A stretch of DNA of 64,000 nt from Mycobacterium terramassiliense (lineage in GTDB: Bacteria > Actinomycetota > Actinomycetes > Mycobacteriales > Mycobacteriaceae): contig NZ_LT717701.1 in NCBI RefSeq assembly GCF_900157385.1, forward strand, positions 1,833,772-1,897,771, written 5' to 3'. The first letter of the stretch is position 1; each line of letters opens with the position of its first letter. Position numbers and translations under genes: made by a program. The notes under the pieces are model-generated. The model saw nothing but the letters and a program-made list of their open reading frames with translations, searched no databases and had not been told where the DNA came from. Of this stretch, positions 35,067 to 43,809 are shown piece after piece.

Positions 35067-35402
35067 TCAGTAGTTGTTGCAGCTGCCGGCCACCGACAGC
35101 ACGTCGTTGAAGTACGGCGCGGCCTGCGGCATGGCCTGGATCTGGCGGGCCATCTGCAAGCGCTTCGGCGGCGGCGACGCGAGGAACTGGTTCAGGTAAC
35201 TCACCGCGATCGGCGATGCGGTGAGCTGCGCGGCGGCAGCCGGGTCCGTCGCGTTGAGCGCCGCCATCACCTGCCCGTAGTTGCACGTCGTGTTGATGAC
35301 CGGATCCAGGGGATCCGCGGATGCGATCCCGGAACCAGCAGTCAACGCGAACGCCACGCCGCCAGCGGCGGCGGCAAATTTGGTCAACGACAGCCTTGCC
35401 AT
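35067..35402 (-). CDS. Hemophore-related secreted protein (TB8.4/Rv1174c-like)
   Basis: 111 aa. A Sec signal peptide (cleavage near GIASADP) precedes an all-helical domain with one disulfide pair (TTCNYGQVMAALNATDP and SVAGSCNNY at the C-terminus). This pattern belongs to the hemophore-related Rv0203/Rv1174c family; Rv1174c is the secreted T-cell antigen TB8.4. A role in haem binding is proposed for the family and is not shown for this member. Position matches Rv1174c. Confidence 0.9.
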   Translation of the reverse strand: MARLSLTKFAAAAGGVAFALTAGSGIASADPLDPVINTTCNYGQVMAALNATDPAAAAQLTASPIAVSYLNQFLASPPPKRLQMARQIQAMPQAAPYFNDVLSVAGSCNNY

Positions 35403-35787
35403 CTGTGGACACCTTCCCCATTCAATGCACCGTCGGAAAACGGCGACGACATCAGCCCAACGGTTGCCGTCTGCGGTCGAGGCTACCAGGCCCCGTGAGC
35501 TTTCATCCTCGCAACCGTTATCGCACAGGAAGCTCTAATCGTAACTTTGCGCAGGTCAGCGCCGTGCGGAGGATGTTCGCCGTGAGTGAAAGCGGGCCGG
35601 GGCGGGGCCGGGCGGCCCGGCGGCGCGCGTGACGGCCCATTTTGCGCCCACGTGTTGCATGCCCAGTGGTTGACGTGTATGTGCAACGTCTAGTATCAGT
35701 AACCGAAAGCTTTCGCCGGGGCGGCCGAAGCCGCGGCGAGCCGAGCAGCCCACACGCGGTACATGGACAGAGCTGGAGGAGACGTCT
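35403..35787 (+). promoter_or_regulatory. Intergenic region with fdxC promoter
   Basis: No convincing gene in these 385 bp. H37Rv has fadH and Rv1176c here; both are absent. A promoter candidate for fdxC is TTGACG (35670-35675), a 15-bp spacer and TAGTAT (35691-35696). GTTGCA/TGCAAC inverted arms flank the -35. GGAGGAG before GTG 35788 is the ribosome-binding site. Segment 35480-35560 is AT-richer than its surroundings. Confidence 0.6.
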
Positions 35788-36114
35788 GTGACGTACACGA
35801 TCGCCGAACCCTGCGTCGACATCAAAGACAAGGCATGCATCGAGGAGTGCCCGGTCGACTGCATCTACGAGGGCGCCCGGATGCTCTACATCCACCCCGA
35901 TGAGTGCGTCGACTGCGGGGCATGCGAGCCGGTCTGCCCCGTCGAAGCGATCTACTACGAAGACGACGTGCCGGAGCAGTGGAGCCAGTACACGCAGATC
36001 AACGCCGACTTCTTCGTCGAGCTGGGGTCGCCGGGCGGCGCGGCGAAGGTCGGCTTGACCGAGCACGACCCGCAAGTGGTCAAGGACCTGCCCCCACAGG
36101 GCGAAGGCGACTGA
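35788..36114 (+). CDS. fdxC: 7Fe-type ferredoxin FdxC
   Basis: 108 aa. Two cluster motifs are seen: an N-terminal group CVDIKDKACIEECPVDC, the pattern of a [3Fe-4S]/[4Fe-4S] 7Fe ferredoxin, and CVDCGACEPVCPVEAI. FdxC-type proteins are small low-potential electron carriers; partners in mycobacteria are not fixed. GTG 35788 has a strong ribosome-binding site and a promoter upstream. dapC follows after 8 bp, an arrangement also known from Corynebacterium. Confidence 0.94.
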   Translation: MTYTIAEPCVDIKDKACIEECPVDCIYEGARMLYIHPDECVDCGACEPVCPVEAIYYEDDVPEQWSQYTQINADFFVELGSPGGAAKVGLTEHDPQVVKDLPPQGEGD

Positions 36115-36122
36115 GCGGGCCG

Positions 36123-37253
36123 GTGCCGCACCAGCCCGAGGCGGGGGCGCGGCCCCCGCACGGGAAAGTTTCGGCGTCCCTGCCCGAGTTTCCCTGGGAC
36201 ACCCTGACCGACGCGAAAGCGGTGGCCGCGGCCCATCCGGGCGGCATCGTCGACCTGTCCGTCGGCACGCCGGTCGACCCGGTCGCGCCCGTCATCCGGG
36301 AGGCGCTGGCCGCAGCCGGCTCCGCACCGGGGTATCCGGCCACCGCCGGCACCCAGCGCCTGCGCGAATCGGCGGTGGCGGCGCTGGCCCGCCGCTTCGG
36401 GGTCACCGGGGTGGCCGAGGCGGCCGTGCTGCCGGTGATCGGCAGCAAAGAGCTCATCGCGTGGCTGCCGACGCTGCTGGGCCTGGGCGCCGCGGACGTG
36501 GTCGTGGTGCCGGAGCTCGCCTACCCGACCTATGACGTCGGGGCCCGCCTGGCCGGGGCCCAGGTGCTGCGCGCGGATTCGCTGACCCAGGTTGGCCCGC
36601 GGTCCCCGGCGCTGTTCTACCTCAATTCGCCGAGTAATCCGACCGGACGCGTGCTGGGCGCCGAGCACCTGCGCAAGGTTGTCGGCTGGGCTCGTGAGCG
36701 GGGCGTCCTCGTCGCCTCCGACGAGTGCTATCTGGGCTTGGGCTGGGAGGCGCAACCGCTGTCCGTGCTGCATCCCTCGGTCTGCGACGGCGACCACACC
36801 GGGCTGCTGGCGATTCACTCGCTGTCGAAGACCTCGTCGCTGGCCGGTTATCGGGCCGGCTTCGTCGCCGGCGATGCGGCGTTGATCGCCGAGCTGCTGG
36901 CCGTCCGCAAACACGCCGGGATGATGGTGCCGACGCCGGTGCAGGCCGCCATGGTGGCCGCGCTCGACGACGACGCCCACGAGCAGCTGCAGCGCGCGCG
37001 CTACGAACGGCGGCGGGCGGCCCTGTTGCCGGCGCTGCGCGCGGCCGGCTTTGTCGTCGACCATTCCGAGGCGGGCCTGTACCTGTGGGCCACCCGCGAC
37101 GAGCCCTGCCAGGACAGCGTCGCGTGGCTGGCCGCCCGCGGTGTCCTGGTGGCGCCCGGCGACTTTTACGGCCCGGGCGGCGCCCGGCATGTGCGGGTCG
37201 CGCTGACCGCCACCGACGAACGCATCGCCGCCGCGGTTCAGCGACTCTCGTAG
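36123..37253 (+). CDS. dapC: Succinyldiaminopimelate aminotransferase-like, PLP fold type I
   Basis: 376 aa. Class I/II aminotransferase with the substrate loop YPATAGTQRLRE, the NSPSNPTGRVLG motif, DECYLGLGW and the PLP lysine in SLSKTSSLAGYRAGF. The actinobacterial gene next to fdxC is usually annotated DapC, which makes L,L-diaminopimelate precursors for cell wall and lysine; H37Rv has Rv1178 here and another candidate, Rv0858c, elsewhere. GTG 36123 was chosen because the residue before the conserved SASLPEF is GTT, not a start. Probably in one operon with fdxC. Confidence 0.88.
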   Translation: MPHQPEAGARPPHGKVSASLPEFPWDTLTDAKAVAAAHPGGIVDLSVGTPVDPVAPVIREALAAAGSAPGYPATAGTQRLRESAVAALARRFGVTGVAEAAVLPVIGSKELIAWLPTLLGLGAADVVVVPELAYPTYDVGARLAGAQVLRADSLTQVGPRSPALFYLNSPSNPTGRVLGAEHLRKVVGWARERGVLVASDECYLGLGWEAQPLSVLHPSVCDGDHTGLLAIHSLSKTSSLAGYRAGFVAGDAALIAELLAVRKHAGMMVPTPVQAAMVAALDDDAHEQLQRARYERRRAALLPALRAAGFVVDHSEAGLYLWATRDEPCQDSVAWLAARGVLVAPGDFYGPGGARHVRVALTATDERIAAAVQRLS

Positions 37254-37257
37254 ACGG

Positions 37258-37294
37258 GTGGCGGCGACCCGTCTACGCCGCTTGCGACCGCCAC
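37258..37294. repeat. Solitary diverged copy of the 55-bp-array element
   Basis: GTGGCGG...CCGCCAC with 7-bp inverted ends, containing GCGACCCG, TACGCCGC and TTGCGA as in the array at 1-594, but shorter. The right flank CCACTAGC is the same as that at the end of the array. It lies just after the dapC stop and may work as a 3' hairpin. Confidence 0.7.
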
Positions 37295-37322
37295 TAGCCA
37301 AGCTCAGGCAGAATGCTTGGTC

Positions 37323-39701
37323 GTGACTAGTTCGGCTGGCGGATCGGCGGGCAAGCTGCACATCCCGACGTCTATCGGGGACATAGCCAAACGGGTGTTC
37401 CTCGGCAAGCCGCTGATCACCGAGGAACTGGCAAGCGAGAAGCTGTCGAACCCGGTTGCGCTGGGGGCGCTTTCGCCGGACGCGATCTCGTCGACGGCGT
37501 ACGGCCCCGAGCAGATCCTGATCGAACTGCTGCCGCACGCGGGTCTGGCGGCGTTCGTGCTATTGCTGCCGGTCACCGGTGTCATCCTGCTGATCCTGAC
37601 GTTCGTGGCCGCGTCGTATCGGCAGGTCGTCATGGCCTACACCCGGGCGGGCGGGTCGTACATCGTGGCGCGGGAGAATTTCGGGCCCCGGGTGGCGCAG
37701 GTCGCCGCCGCGGCGCTGTTGATCGACTACGTGGTCACCGTGGCGGTCCAGGCGGCGGCGGGCACGGTCGCGGTGGCGTCGGCGATACCGGCCCTGGGTC
37801 CGCACAGCCTGAAGATCACCGTCGGCGTGGTGCTGATCATCTGCTACCTGAACCTGCGCGGATTACGGGAAGCGGGCTGGCCGTTCGCCGCGGCAACCTA
37901 CTTCTTCGTTGTCATGATCGGCCTCACGATCGTTGTCGGCGTCATCCGCGAAATTTTTTGGGAATTACCTGTATACGATCCGCACCAGCTGAGCGGCACG
38001 GTGCCGGTGCAACATGGTAGCGGTCTGGTGATGGGCGCAACGATACTGACCTTGCTGCGCGCGTTTGCCAACGGCGGTTCGTCGCTGACGGGTGTTGAAG
38101 CGATCTCCAATACGGTCGATGTATTCCGAAAGCCGCAGGGCGTGAACGCACGTCGGGTGCTTACCGCCATGGCCTGCATTCTCGGGTTCTTGCTGGCGGG
38201 CGTCGCTTATCTGGCATACGCCACCCACTCGACGCCGTACCTCAGCGAATATCCGTCGGTGTTGTCACAGGTCGGTCGGGCCGTCTTCGGGAACGGCGTG
38301 ATCGGAAACGTCTTCTTCATCCTCGTCCAGGCATCGACCGCCGCCATCTTGTACGTGGGCGCAAACACAAGCTTTAACGGCTTCCCCGCGCTGGCGAGTT
38401 TCGTGGCCGAGGACCGCTTCCTGCCCCGGCAGCTGACGAAACGCGGTCACCGCCTGGTGTTTTCGAACGGGATCCTCACACTGACGGCGCTGTCTGTGGC
38501 GCTGCTCGTGGCGACAGGCGGCTCGGTCAACGCGCTGATCCCGGTTTTCGCGATCGGCGTGTTCACCGGGTTCTCGATGGCCGGCTACGGGATGACCAAA
38601 CACCACCTGACCCACCGGGAACCGGGATGGCGACGACGGCTGGCGATCAACCTGTCCGCGGGGATCCTGTCGACGATCGTGGTGGGCATCTTCGCGGTGG
38701 CGAAGTTCACCGAGGGCGCATGGCTCGTCGTCGTCGTCTTCCCGGTGCTGGTCTTTTTGCTGATCCGGCTCAATCGCGAATACCGCGCAGAGGCGGCCAT
38801 TCTCGAGATGTTCCGCACCGACCGGCCCGAGTTGGTGAAGTATGCCAGGCACCGCGTGTTCGTGTTCGTGAACTCGGTCGACCTCGCGACGATCGAGGCG
38901 TTGCGCTACGGCAGGGGATTGCGGGCCGACGAGCTCATCGCGGTGCACTTCATGGTCGACGCGGCCTACGCCGCGCAGCTGCGAAAGCGTTGGGATCACT
39001 TCGAACTCGACACGCGGCTGCGGGTGGTGGACTGCCCGGACCGCCGGATCAACCGGTCGGCGCAGGTGCTGGTCGCCAAGGCGGTGCAGGAACAGCGGGA
39101 CACCAACGTCACGGTGTTGCTGCCGCGCCGCACCTATTCGCCGCTGCTGGGGAGGCTGCTGCACGACCGCACCGCCGACAAGATCGCCCGGGCGGTCAGC
39201 CTGATCCCGGACGCGGCGGCGACGATCGTCCCGTACGACGTGGAGTCGCGGATCAAGGAGGCCTTCCCCGACGACTTCGAACATCGGATCGCGCGCGGAC
39301 TCGACCGGGTCGAGGCGTTGGTCCTGAAGGACGAGGAGCGGGACGTCGAAGCCTACGAACACCCCGAACGGCCGTCGGTGATCACCGTGGCCGGGCTCAT
39401 CCCGGGCCAGCGCGCCACCGTCGAGGGGCGGGTCACCCAGGTCGAGGACATCACCAAGCGGCGCCGCACGCTCCGGTGGATCGTCGTCGGCGACGACAGT
39501 GGCGAACTCAACGTCACGTTCCGCCCCGGGCGCGGGGGCGCCGACATCCAACCCGGCCAGCTGTTGCGGATCACCGGCAAGGCGCGACAGAGCGGGAACA
39601 AGGCGGTGTCGATGGTCGACCCGGCGTATCACGTGATCGACGACCCCGCCAAGGCCGAGGAGGCCGGGGAGTCCGACGAAACCGGAAAGGGCCAGGCGTG
39701 A
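37323..39701 (+). CDS. APC-superfamily permease fused to a C-terminal OB-fold
   Basis: 792 aa. Residues about 30-470 form an amino-acid/polyamine/organocation permease with about 12 helices (SPDAISSTAYGPEQILIELL is the unwound first-helix motif). A cytoplasmic domain of about 200 residues follows (FVFVNSVDLATIEALRYGRG; VTVLLPRRTYSPLLGRLLHD), as in Rv2690c-type permeases. The last about 110 residues are an OB-fold of the nucleic-acid-binding type (GQRATVEGRVTQVEDITKRR, WIVVGDDSGELNVTF, GQLLRITGKAR). Start is GTG 37323 or TTG 37317. The segment 37900-38500 has more AT-rich codons than the rest. Substrate unknown. Confidence 0.82.
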   Translation: MTSSAGGSAGKLHIPTSIGDIAKRVFLGKPLITEELASEKLSNPVALGALSPDAISSTAYGPEQILIELLPHAGLAAFVLLLPVTGVILLILTFVAASYRQVVMAYTRAGGSYIVARENFGPRVAQVAAAALLIDYVVTVAVQAAAGTVAVASAIPALGPHSLKITVGVVLIICYLNLRGLREAGWPFAAATYFFVVMIGLTIVVGVIREIFWELPVYDPHQLSGTVPVQHGSGLVMGATILTLLRAFANGGSSLTGVEAISNTVDVFRKPQGVNARRVLTAMACILGFLLAGVAYLAYATHSTPYLSEYPSVLSQVGRAVFGNGVIGNVFFILVQASTAAILYVGANTSFNGFPALASFVAEDRFLPRQLTKRGHRLVFSNGILTLTALSVALLVATGGSVNALIPVFAIGVFTGFSMAGYGMTKHHLTHREPGWRRRLAINLSAGILSTIVVGIFAVAKFTEGAWLVVVVFPVLVFLLIRLNREYRAEAAILEMFRTDRPELVKYARHRVFVFVNSVDLATIEALRYGRGLRADELIAVHFMVDAAYAAQLRKRWDHFELDTRLRVVDCPDRRINRSAQVLVAKAVQEQRDTNVTVLLPRRTYSPLLGRLLHDRTADKIARAVSLIPDAAATIVPYDVESRIKEAFPDDFEHRIARGLDRVEALVLKDEERDVEAYEHPERPSVITVAGLIPGQRATVEGRVTQVEDITKRRRTLRWIVVGDDSGELNVTFRPGRGGADIQPGQLLRITGKARQSGNKAVSMVDPAYHVIDDPAKAEEAGESDETGKGQA

Positions 39702-40959
39702 AACGAGTGGCCGCCGTGCTGGTGTCGGTGCTGGGCCTGGCCTACACCGCCAACGGCTTTCGACCGTTGACGAGGGACCGCTACGGGTCGGGCCTCGCGT
39801 TCGCCCACGGCGTGTTCGCCTCGGAGCTTCCGATGCAGACCCTGGCCGTCCAGCTCGCGGCCATGGCGACGGTGTCGCGCCGGCTGCCGCCGCGGACACG
39901 CCGGTTCAGCTGGCTGGTGTCGGCGGTGTCGTGGCTGGGGCTGATGGGCCTGCGCCGCGTCGGACGGCGGGCGGACGAGCCGCTGACCGCCGCGCTGGAC
40001 GCGGCGCTGGGCCCCGACCGTCGGACCGAGTCGGGCGACCTGTGGACGCGGCCCGCGCCCGGGGGCGCGACCGCCAAGAAGCCCGGCCCGGCGCGGATGT
40101 TGCGGATCTACCGCGACTACGCGCATGACGGCGACATCAGCTATGGCGAGTGCGGCTCGCGCAACCACCTGGACATCTGGCGCCGGCCCGATGTGGATCG
40201 CGGCGGGCGGGCCCCGGTGCTGCTGCAGGTTCCCGGCGGCGCCTGGATGGTCGGAAACAAACGCGGGCAGGCGCATCCGCTGATGAGCCACCTGGCCGAG
40301 CTCGGCTGGATCTGTGTCGCGATCAACTACCGGCTGAGCCCCCGCTCCACCTGGCCCGATCACATCGTCGACGTGAAGCGCGCGATCGCCTGGACGAAAG
40401 CGCACATCGCCGAATACGGCGGCGACCCGGACTGGATCGCGATCACCGGGGGCTCGGCCGGCGGGCACCTGTCGTCGCTGGCGGCGCTGACCCCCAACGA
40501 CGCGCCCGGTTTCAGCCGGGCTTCGAGGACGCCGACACCCGCGTGCAGGCGGCCGTTCCGTTCTACGGGGTGTACGACTTCGGCTCGCGCGAGGCGATGC
40601 ATCCGTTGATGGCGCCGATAGTCGCCAAGCGCGTGTTCAAGCTGAGCTTGACCGACGTCGGCGAGCCCTTCCGGGTCGCGTCGCCGATCACCCACGTCCG
40701 CGAAGACGCGCCGCCGTTTTTCGTGCTGCACGGCACGAACGATTCGCTGATCCCGGTCGAACAGGCCCGCCGCTTCACGGCGCGGCTGCGCGAGGTCAGC
40801 CGCCAGCCCGTCGCGTACGCCGAGTTACCTTGCGCGCAGCACGCTTTCGACATCTTCGGGTCGGCTCGCGCGGCGCACGCCGCGGTGGCCGTCGAGCAGT
40901 TCCTCGCCGAAACGTACGCGTCGCGCCGGGCCGTGGCGCAACGGTCAGGCACCGGCTAG
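39698..40959 (+). pseudogene. LipO/LipQ-type alpha/beta-hydrolase, frameshifted
   Basis: GTG 39698 overlaps the permease stop. The first frame encodes an N-terminal hydrophobic region and an HSL-type esterase core: oxyanion loop QVPGGAWMVGNKRG, NYRLSPRSTWPDH and nucleophile GGSAGGHLSSLAALT. At about 40505-40515 (TNDAPGF then QPGFEDAD) the frame shifts, and the rest, with the acid residue in LHGTNDSLIPVEQA and the catalytic His in CAQHAFD, continues in another frame to 40959. One missing base (a C near 40513) would restore about 420 aa, the size of mycobacterial LipO. The whole catalytic triad is preserved, so the break is recent or a sequencing error. Confidence 0.8.
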
Positions 40960-41595
40960 CCCGGCGATCAGCAGGATCGTGCCGACCGCGGCCAGCAGGC
41001 TGGCGACCTCGACGCGGCGTCGCGACCGGATCCAGTCGTGCAGCGCGCCCATCGCCGCGCGCGTCCGCCGGGGCGCCGCCAGGTACGCGAGCAGCGGAAG
41101 CTCCACCAGCTCGAAGGCCACGACGTTGAACATCACCAGCGCCCCGACTTGCGTCGCGGCCGCCGCGCCCGAGGCCAGGATGACGGCCAGCGCGGCCAGG
41201 TAGTCCACCGACGGCAGCGCGATCCCCAGCCCGGCGACTCCCGCCACCCACAATGAGCGCCCGTTCACCAGTCGCTGAGCGTGCGTCGCCAACCGTTCGG
41301 GCACGGCGGCGCGGCGCATGTCGGGCCGCACGATCACCACGGCGGCGACCGCGAGCGCCAGCAGGCCGATGGCGATCTGCACCCTGGGCAACGTGAAGTA
41401 TGTCGACCCCAGCAGCCTGCGTCGCAGGACGAACAACACGACCAGGCCCACGCTCAGGCCCATCGCGAAGCCGCCGCACAAGAAGGCGAGCAGTTGCAGC
41501 ATCGGCCGGGGCCGGTTGAGCATCAGCACCGTCATGCCGACCCGGAACGGTTCGAGGCTCACGGCGATGGCCATCACCAGGATCGTGATCAACAT
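40945..41595 (-). CDS. GAP family (SfLAP-type) membrane protein
   Basis: 216 aa, six predicted membrane helices with the LysE-like arrangement: MAIAVSLEPFRVGMTVLML, LCGGFAMGLSVGLVVLFVL, then basic loops and LPSVDYLAALAVILASGAAA. This is the family of mycobacterial Gap, needed to bring glycopeptidolipid to the surface; some members lie in lipid-export loci. Cargo here is unknown. Its stop lies 15 bp inside the end of the convergent hydrolase gene. It may share a transcript with the YeiH-type gene 30 bp upstream. Confidence 0.82.
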   Translation of the reverse strand: MLITILVMAIAVSLEPFRVGMTVLMLNRPRPMLQLLAFLCGGFAMGLSVGLVVLFVLRRRLLGSTYFTLPRVQIAIGLLALAVAAVVIVRPDMRRAAVPERLATHAQRLVNGRSLWVAGVAGLGIALPSVDYLAALAVILASGAAAATQVGALVMFNVVAFELVELPLLAYLAAPRRTRAAMGALHDWIRSRRRVEVASLLAAVGTILLIAGLAGA

Positions 41596-41625
41596 GACGG
41601 CCGCCAGGTTACCGTCCGGCCTTCG

Positions 41626-42753
41626 CTACGTGGTTACGCCCCAATGGAACACGCGGGAGGTGAGCAGCACGAGCCCGAGGGAGACCGACGCGACGACGGT
41701 CAGCCCGATGACCGCGACGACGAGCGGGCGCCACCCGGTGCGGGCGATTTGCCGGATGTCGGTGGTGAGGCCGACGCCGGCGAAGGTCAGCAGGAACGCC
41801 CATTTCGACACGTTGGCCAGGTTCGCGGTCTGCCCCTTGCTCAGCCAGTGCGCGGTCGCGATCGCCGAGACCGCCAGGAAACCGAGCACGAATTTCGGGA
41901 ACTTCGCCCAGACGAACGCGGCCTTGGCCCTGGCACCGGGCGCGATCGCGTCCGCCTGTCCGCGGCCGGCCCAGTACAGCGCGAATCCCAGGACGACGAA
42001 GCCGATCAGCGCGTTGCGGGTGGACTTGACCAACACGGCGATCTTGCCGGCGTGCTCGGAGAACAGGTATCCGGTCGCGGTGGTTTCGGCGGTATTGTCC
42101 ACCGCCAGGCCCGCCCACAGGCCGAATTCGTAATTGGTGAGCCCGAACAGGTGCCCCAGCGGCGGCAGCGCGAACAACCCGACCGCGCCCAACGCCAGGA
42201 TCGCCGCGATCGCGTAGCTGACGTCGGCGTTGCGGGCCCGGATCGCGCCCTTGGCGGCCACGATGGCCGACACCCCGCAGATCGAGGTGCCGATCGCCAG
42301 CAGCGAGCCCAGCTTGCCCGACAGGCCGAAGGCACGCGCCACCGCCAAAATGATCGTTCCCGCGACCGCCATGTCCACCAGGATCTGCACCAGGCTGGTC
42401 GCGCCGAGCTTGGCGATATCGCCCAGCACGAATCGCGACCCCAGCGCCACGATCCCAACCTTGAGCCAGAACTGGTAGGTCAGCACGCCGGGCCGAAATA
42501 TCCGGTGCAGGCCAACGGTATTGGTGATCAGCAGGCCAATCACGATGGCCCACAACACGTATTCGATGTCGGGAACGGTCCAGTGGTGGTGTTTGGCCGC
42601 TGTGTTCCACCAGATTTGGGCGTACTTGCCCAGCACGCCCACGCCGATCAGCAGCAGGATGCCGGGCAGGTAGTCCAGTGGGCGCCCGCTGGTGAACGCG
42701 GCTTCCGCCGACTCGTCCTCCGCTTCCCGCGCGTCGACGCTGAGGGTGCTCAC
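41626..42753 (-). CDS. YeiH-family putative sulfate/anion exporter
   Basis: 375 aa with about ten membrane helices. The family signature is visible in ILLIGVGVLGKYAQIWW, EYVLWAIVIGLLITN, LAIGTSICGVSAIVAAKGAI and LAVDNTAETTATGYLFS. Members are called putative sulfate exporters, but the transported ion is rarely proven. The start is GTG 42753. Longer family members carry an extra N-terminal segment like the 31-aa ORF that ends 4 bp upstream, so the transporter may be encoded in two pieces here. Neighbour stf0 uses sulfate-derived PAPS, making a sulfate link plausible. Confidence 0.82.
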   Translation of the reverse strand: MSTLSVDAREAEDESAEAAFTSGRPLDYLPGILLLIGVGVLGKYAQIWWNTAAKHHHWTVPDIEYVLWAIVIGLLITNTVGLHRIFRPGVLTYQFWLKVGIVALGSRFVLGDIAKLGATSLVQILVDMAVAGTIILAVARAFGLSGKLGSLLAIGTSICGVSAIVAAKGAIRARNADVSYAIAAILALGAVGLFALPPLGHLFGLTNYEFGLWAGLAVDNTAETTATGYLFSEHAGKIAVLVKSTRNALIGFVVLGFALYWAGRGQADAIAPGARAKAAFVWAKFPKFVLGFLAVSAIATAHWLSKGQTANLANVSKWAFLLTFAGVGLTTDIRQIARTGWRPLVVAVIGLTVVASVSLGLVLLTSRVFHWGVTT

Positions 42754-42757
42754 GGCG

Positions 42758-42853
42758 TCACCAGGGAATCCTGGGAAGCGCGCCGGCGACCGCCAGCGCG
42801 ACGATCACGCCCGCCAGCAGCGTCGCCCACCAGTCCTCGGATAACCGTCGCAC
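42758..42853 (-). CDS. 31-aa single-helix ORF directly upstream of the YeiH-type gene
   Basis: From GTG 42853 the frame reads MRRLSEDWWATLLAGVIVAL and ends AVAGALPRIPW, giving a basic N-terminus, SEDWW and one hydrophobic helix. SEDW-W/L followed by a helix resembles the N-terminus of longer YeiH-family transporters. The TGA lies 4 bp before the GTG of the exporter gene. No Shine-Dalgarno sequence was seen. It may be a split first helix, a tiny subunit, or simply a leader. Confidence 0.5.
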   Translation of the reverse strand: MRRLSEDWWATLLAGVIVALAVAGALPRIPW

Positions 42854-42908
42854 GACGCAATGGTGGCGTGGCCGCCCTTGTGGGCCAACCGATTGGCTCG
42901 CGCTGAAT

Positions 42909-43712
42909 TTAGGTCGGTAGCCCATTTCGCTCGGCGTCGGCGCGGTAGCGCTCCACCCATTCGTCGGAGCGCTGGTCGGCCTGGCGCTCCAGCGCCGGTT
43001 CGGGCGCCAGGCGCGGGTCCAGCCCCAACGCCTCGAGGATGGTGGCCACCACCTGAGTCAGGTTGCGCCACAACACCGGATACGGGACTTCCATCGGCTC
43101 GACGTCTTCCTCGGCGAACCAGGTCCGCCAGCCCTCCTCCTGGGCGCGCAGCATGGTGACGACGTGGGCGATCGCGCCGGCGTGGTAGGTGGCGCGCGCG
43201 TCGCGGACCGGATCTGGCCTGCCGCGCCACACGCGAGTCTGCACCGCGCGCCAGAAGGACACCGCCTGCGACACCACGTCGGGCCGGTGCACGTGGATAA
43301 GCAGCGGCTCCTCGCCGACGACGTCGCGGATCGCGGCCCGCAGGCCGTCCCCGGACCGATTGGGCAGGTCTTTCGCGCGATTCAACAGCAGCGGTGTTTG
43401 GTTCCACATCAGCTTGCCGCCCCACACGCCGTTGGGAGTCCTGCCGACCGTGCGGATGTAGTCGCGCCAGATCTCGGGCGGCGCCAGGTCGGGCGTGCCT
43501 GCGTCCAAGGGGTCGAGCAGACGCAGGATCGACTCGTCGTCCACGCCGGCGAACCACTCCCGGGGCTGCGGGGACTGGCTCGTGGCCGGCAGGTACTGAA
43601 AGAACTCCTGGGGCTCGCCGGCCACGCCGGTGGCGCGCAGGGATTCCACCAGCAGCGTGCTGCCGCTGCGCTGAGAAGCCAGCACCAGATAGGACGACGG
43701 GCTGTCAGTCAC
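42909..43712 (-). CDS. stf0: Trehalose 2-sulfotransferase
   Basis: 267 aa, the length of Rv0295c (Stf0). It moves sulfate from PAPS to trehalose, giving trehalose-2-sulfate, the first step to sulfolipid-1 in M. tuberculosis. The PAPS 5'-phosphosulfate loop is SQRSGST, and the general base Glu36 is in GEPQEFF; PNGVWGGKLMWNQT and HRPDVVSQAVSFWRAVQTR are also Stf0 features. GTG 43712 was preferred to upstream starts because the conserved protein begins TDSPSSYLVLASQ. MAC members are known to carry stf0 without the pks2 sulfolipid locus, so the product here may differ. Confidence 0.93.
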   Translation of the reverse strand: MTDSPSSYLVLASQRSGSTLLVESLRATGVAGEPQEFFQYLPATSQSPQPREWFAGVDDESILRLLDPLDAGTPDLAPPEIWRDYIRTVGRTPNGVWGGKLMWNQTPLLLNRAKDLPNRSGDGLRAAIRDVVGEEPLLIHVHRPDVVSQAVSFWRAVQTRVWRGRPDPVRDARATYHAGAIAHVVTMLRAQEEGWRTWFAEEDVEPMEVPYPVLWRNLTQVVATILEALGLDPRLAPEPALERQADQRSDEWVERYRADAERNGLPT

Positions 43713-43809
43713 CAAGAAAGCGTAACCGGGGGAAAACGCGCCGCAACCCGTTCGATTGGCTTCACGCTGAACATAAGTATTGCCCGCCGGGTGGCGCCTG
43801 CCGGATGCG

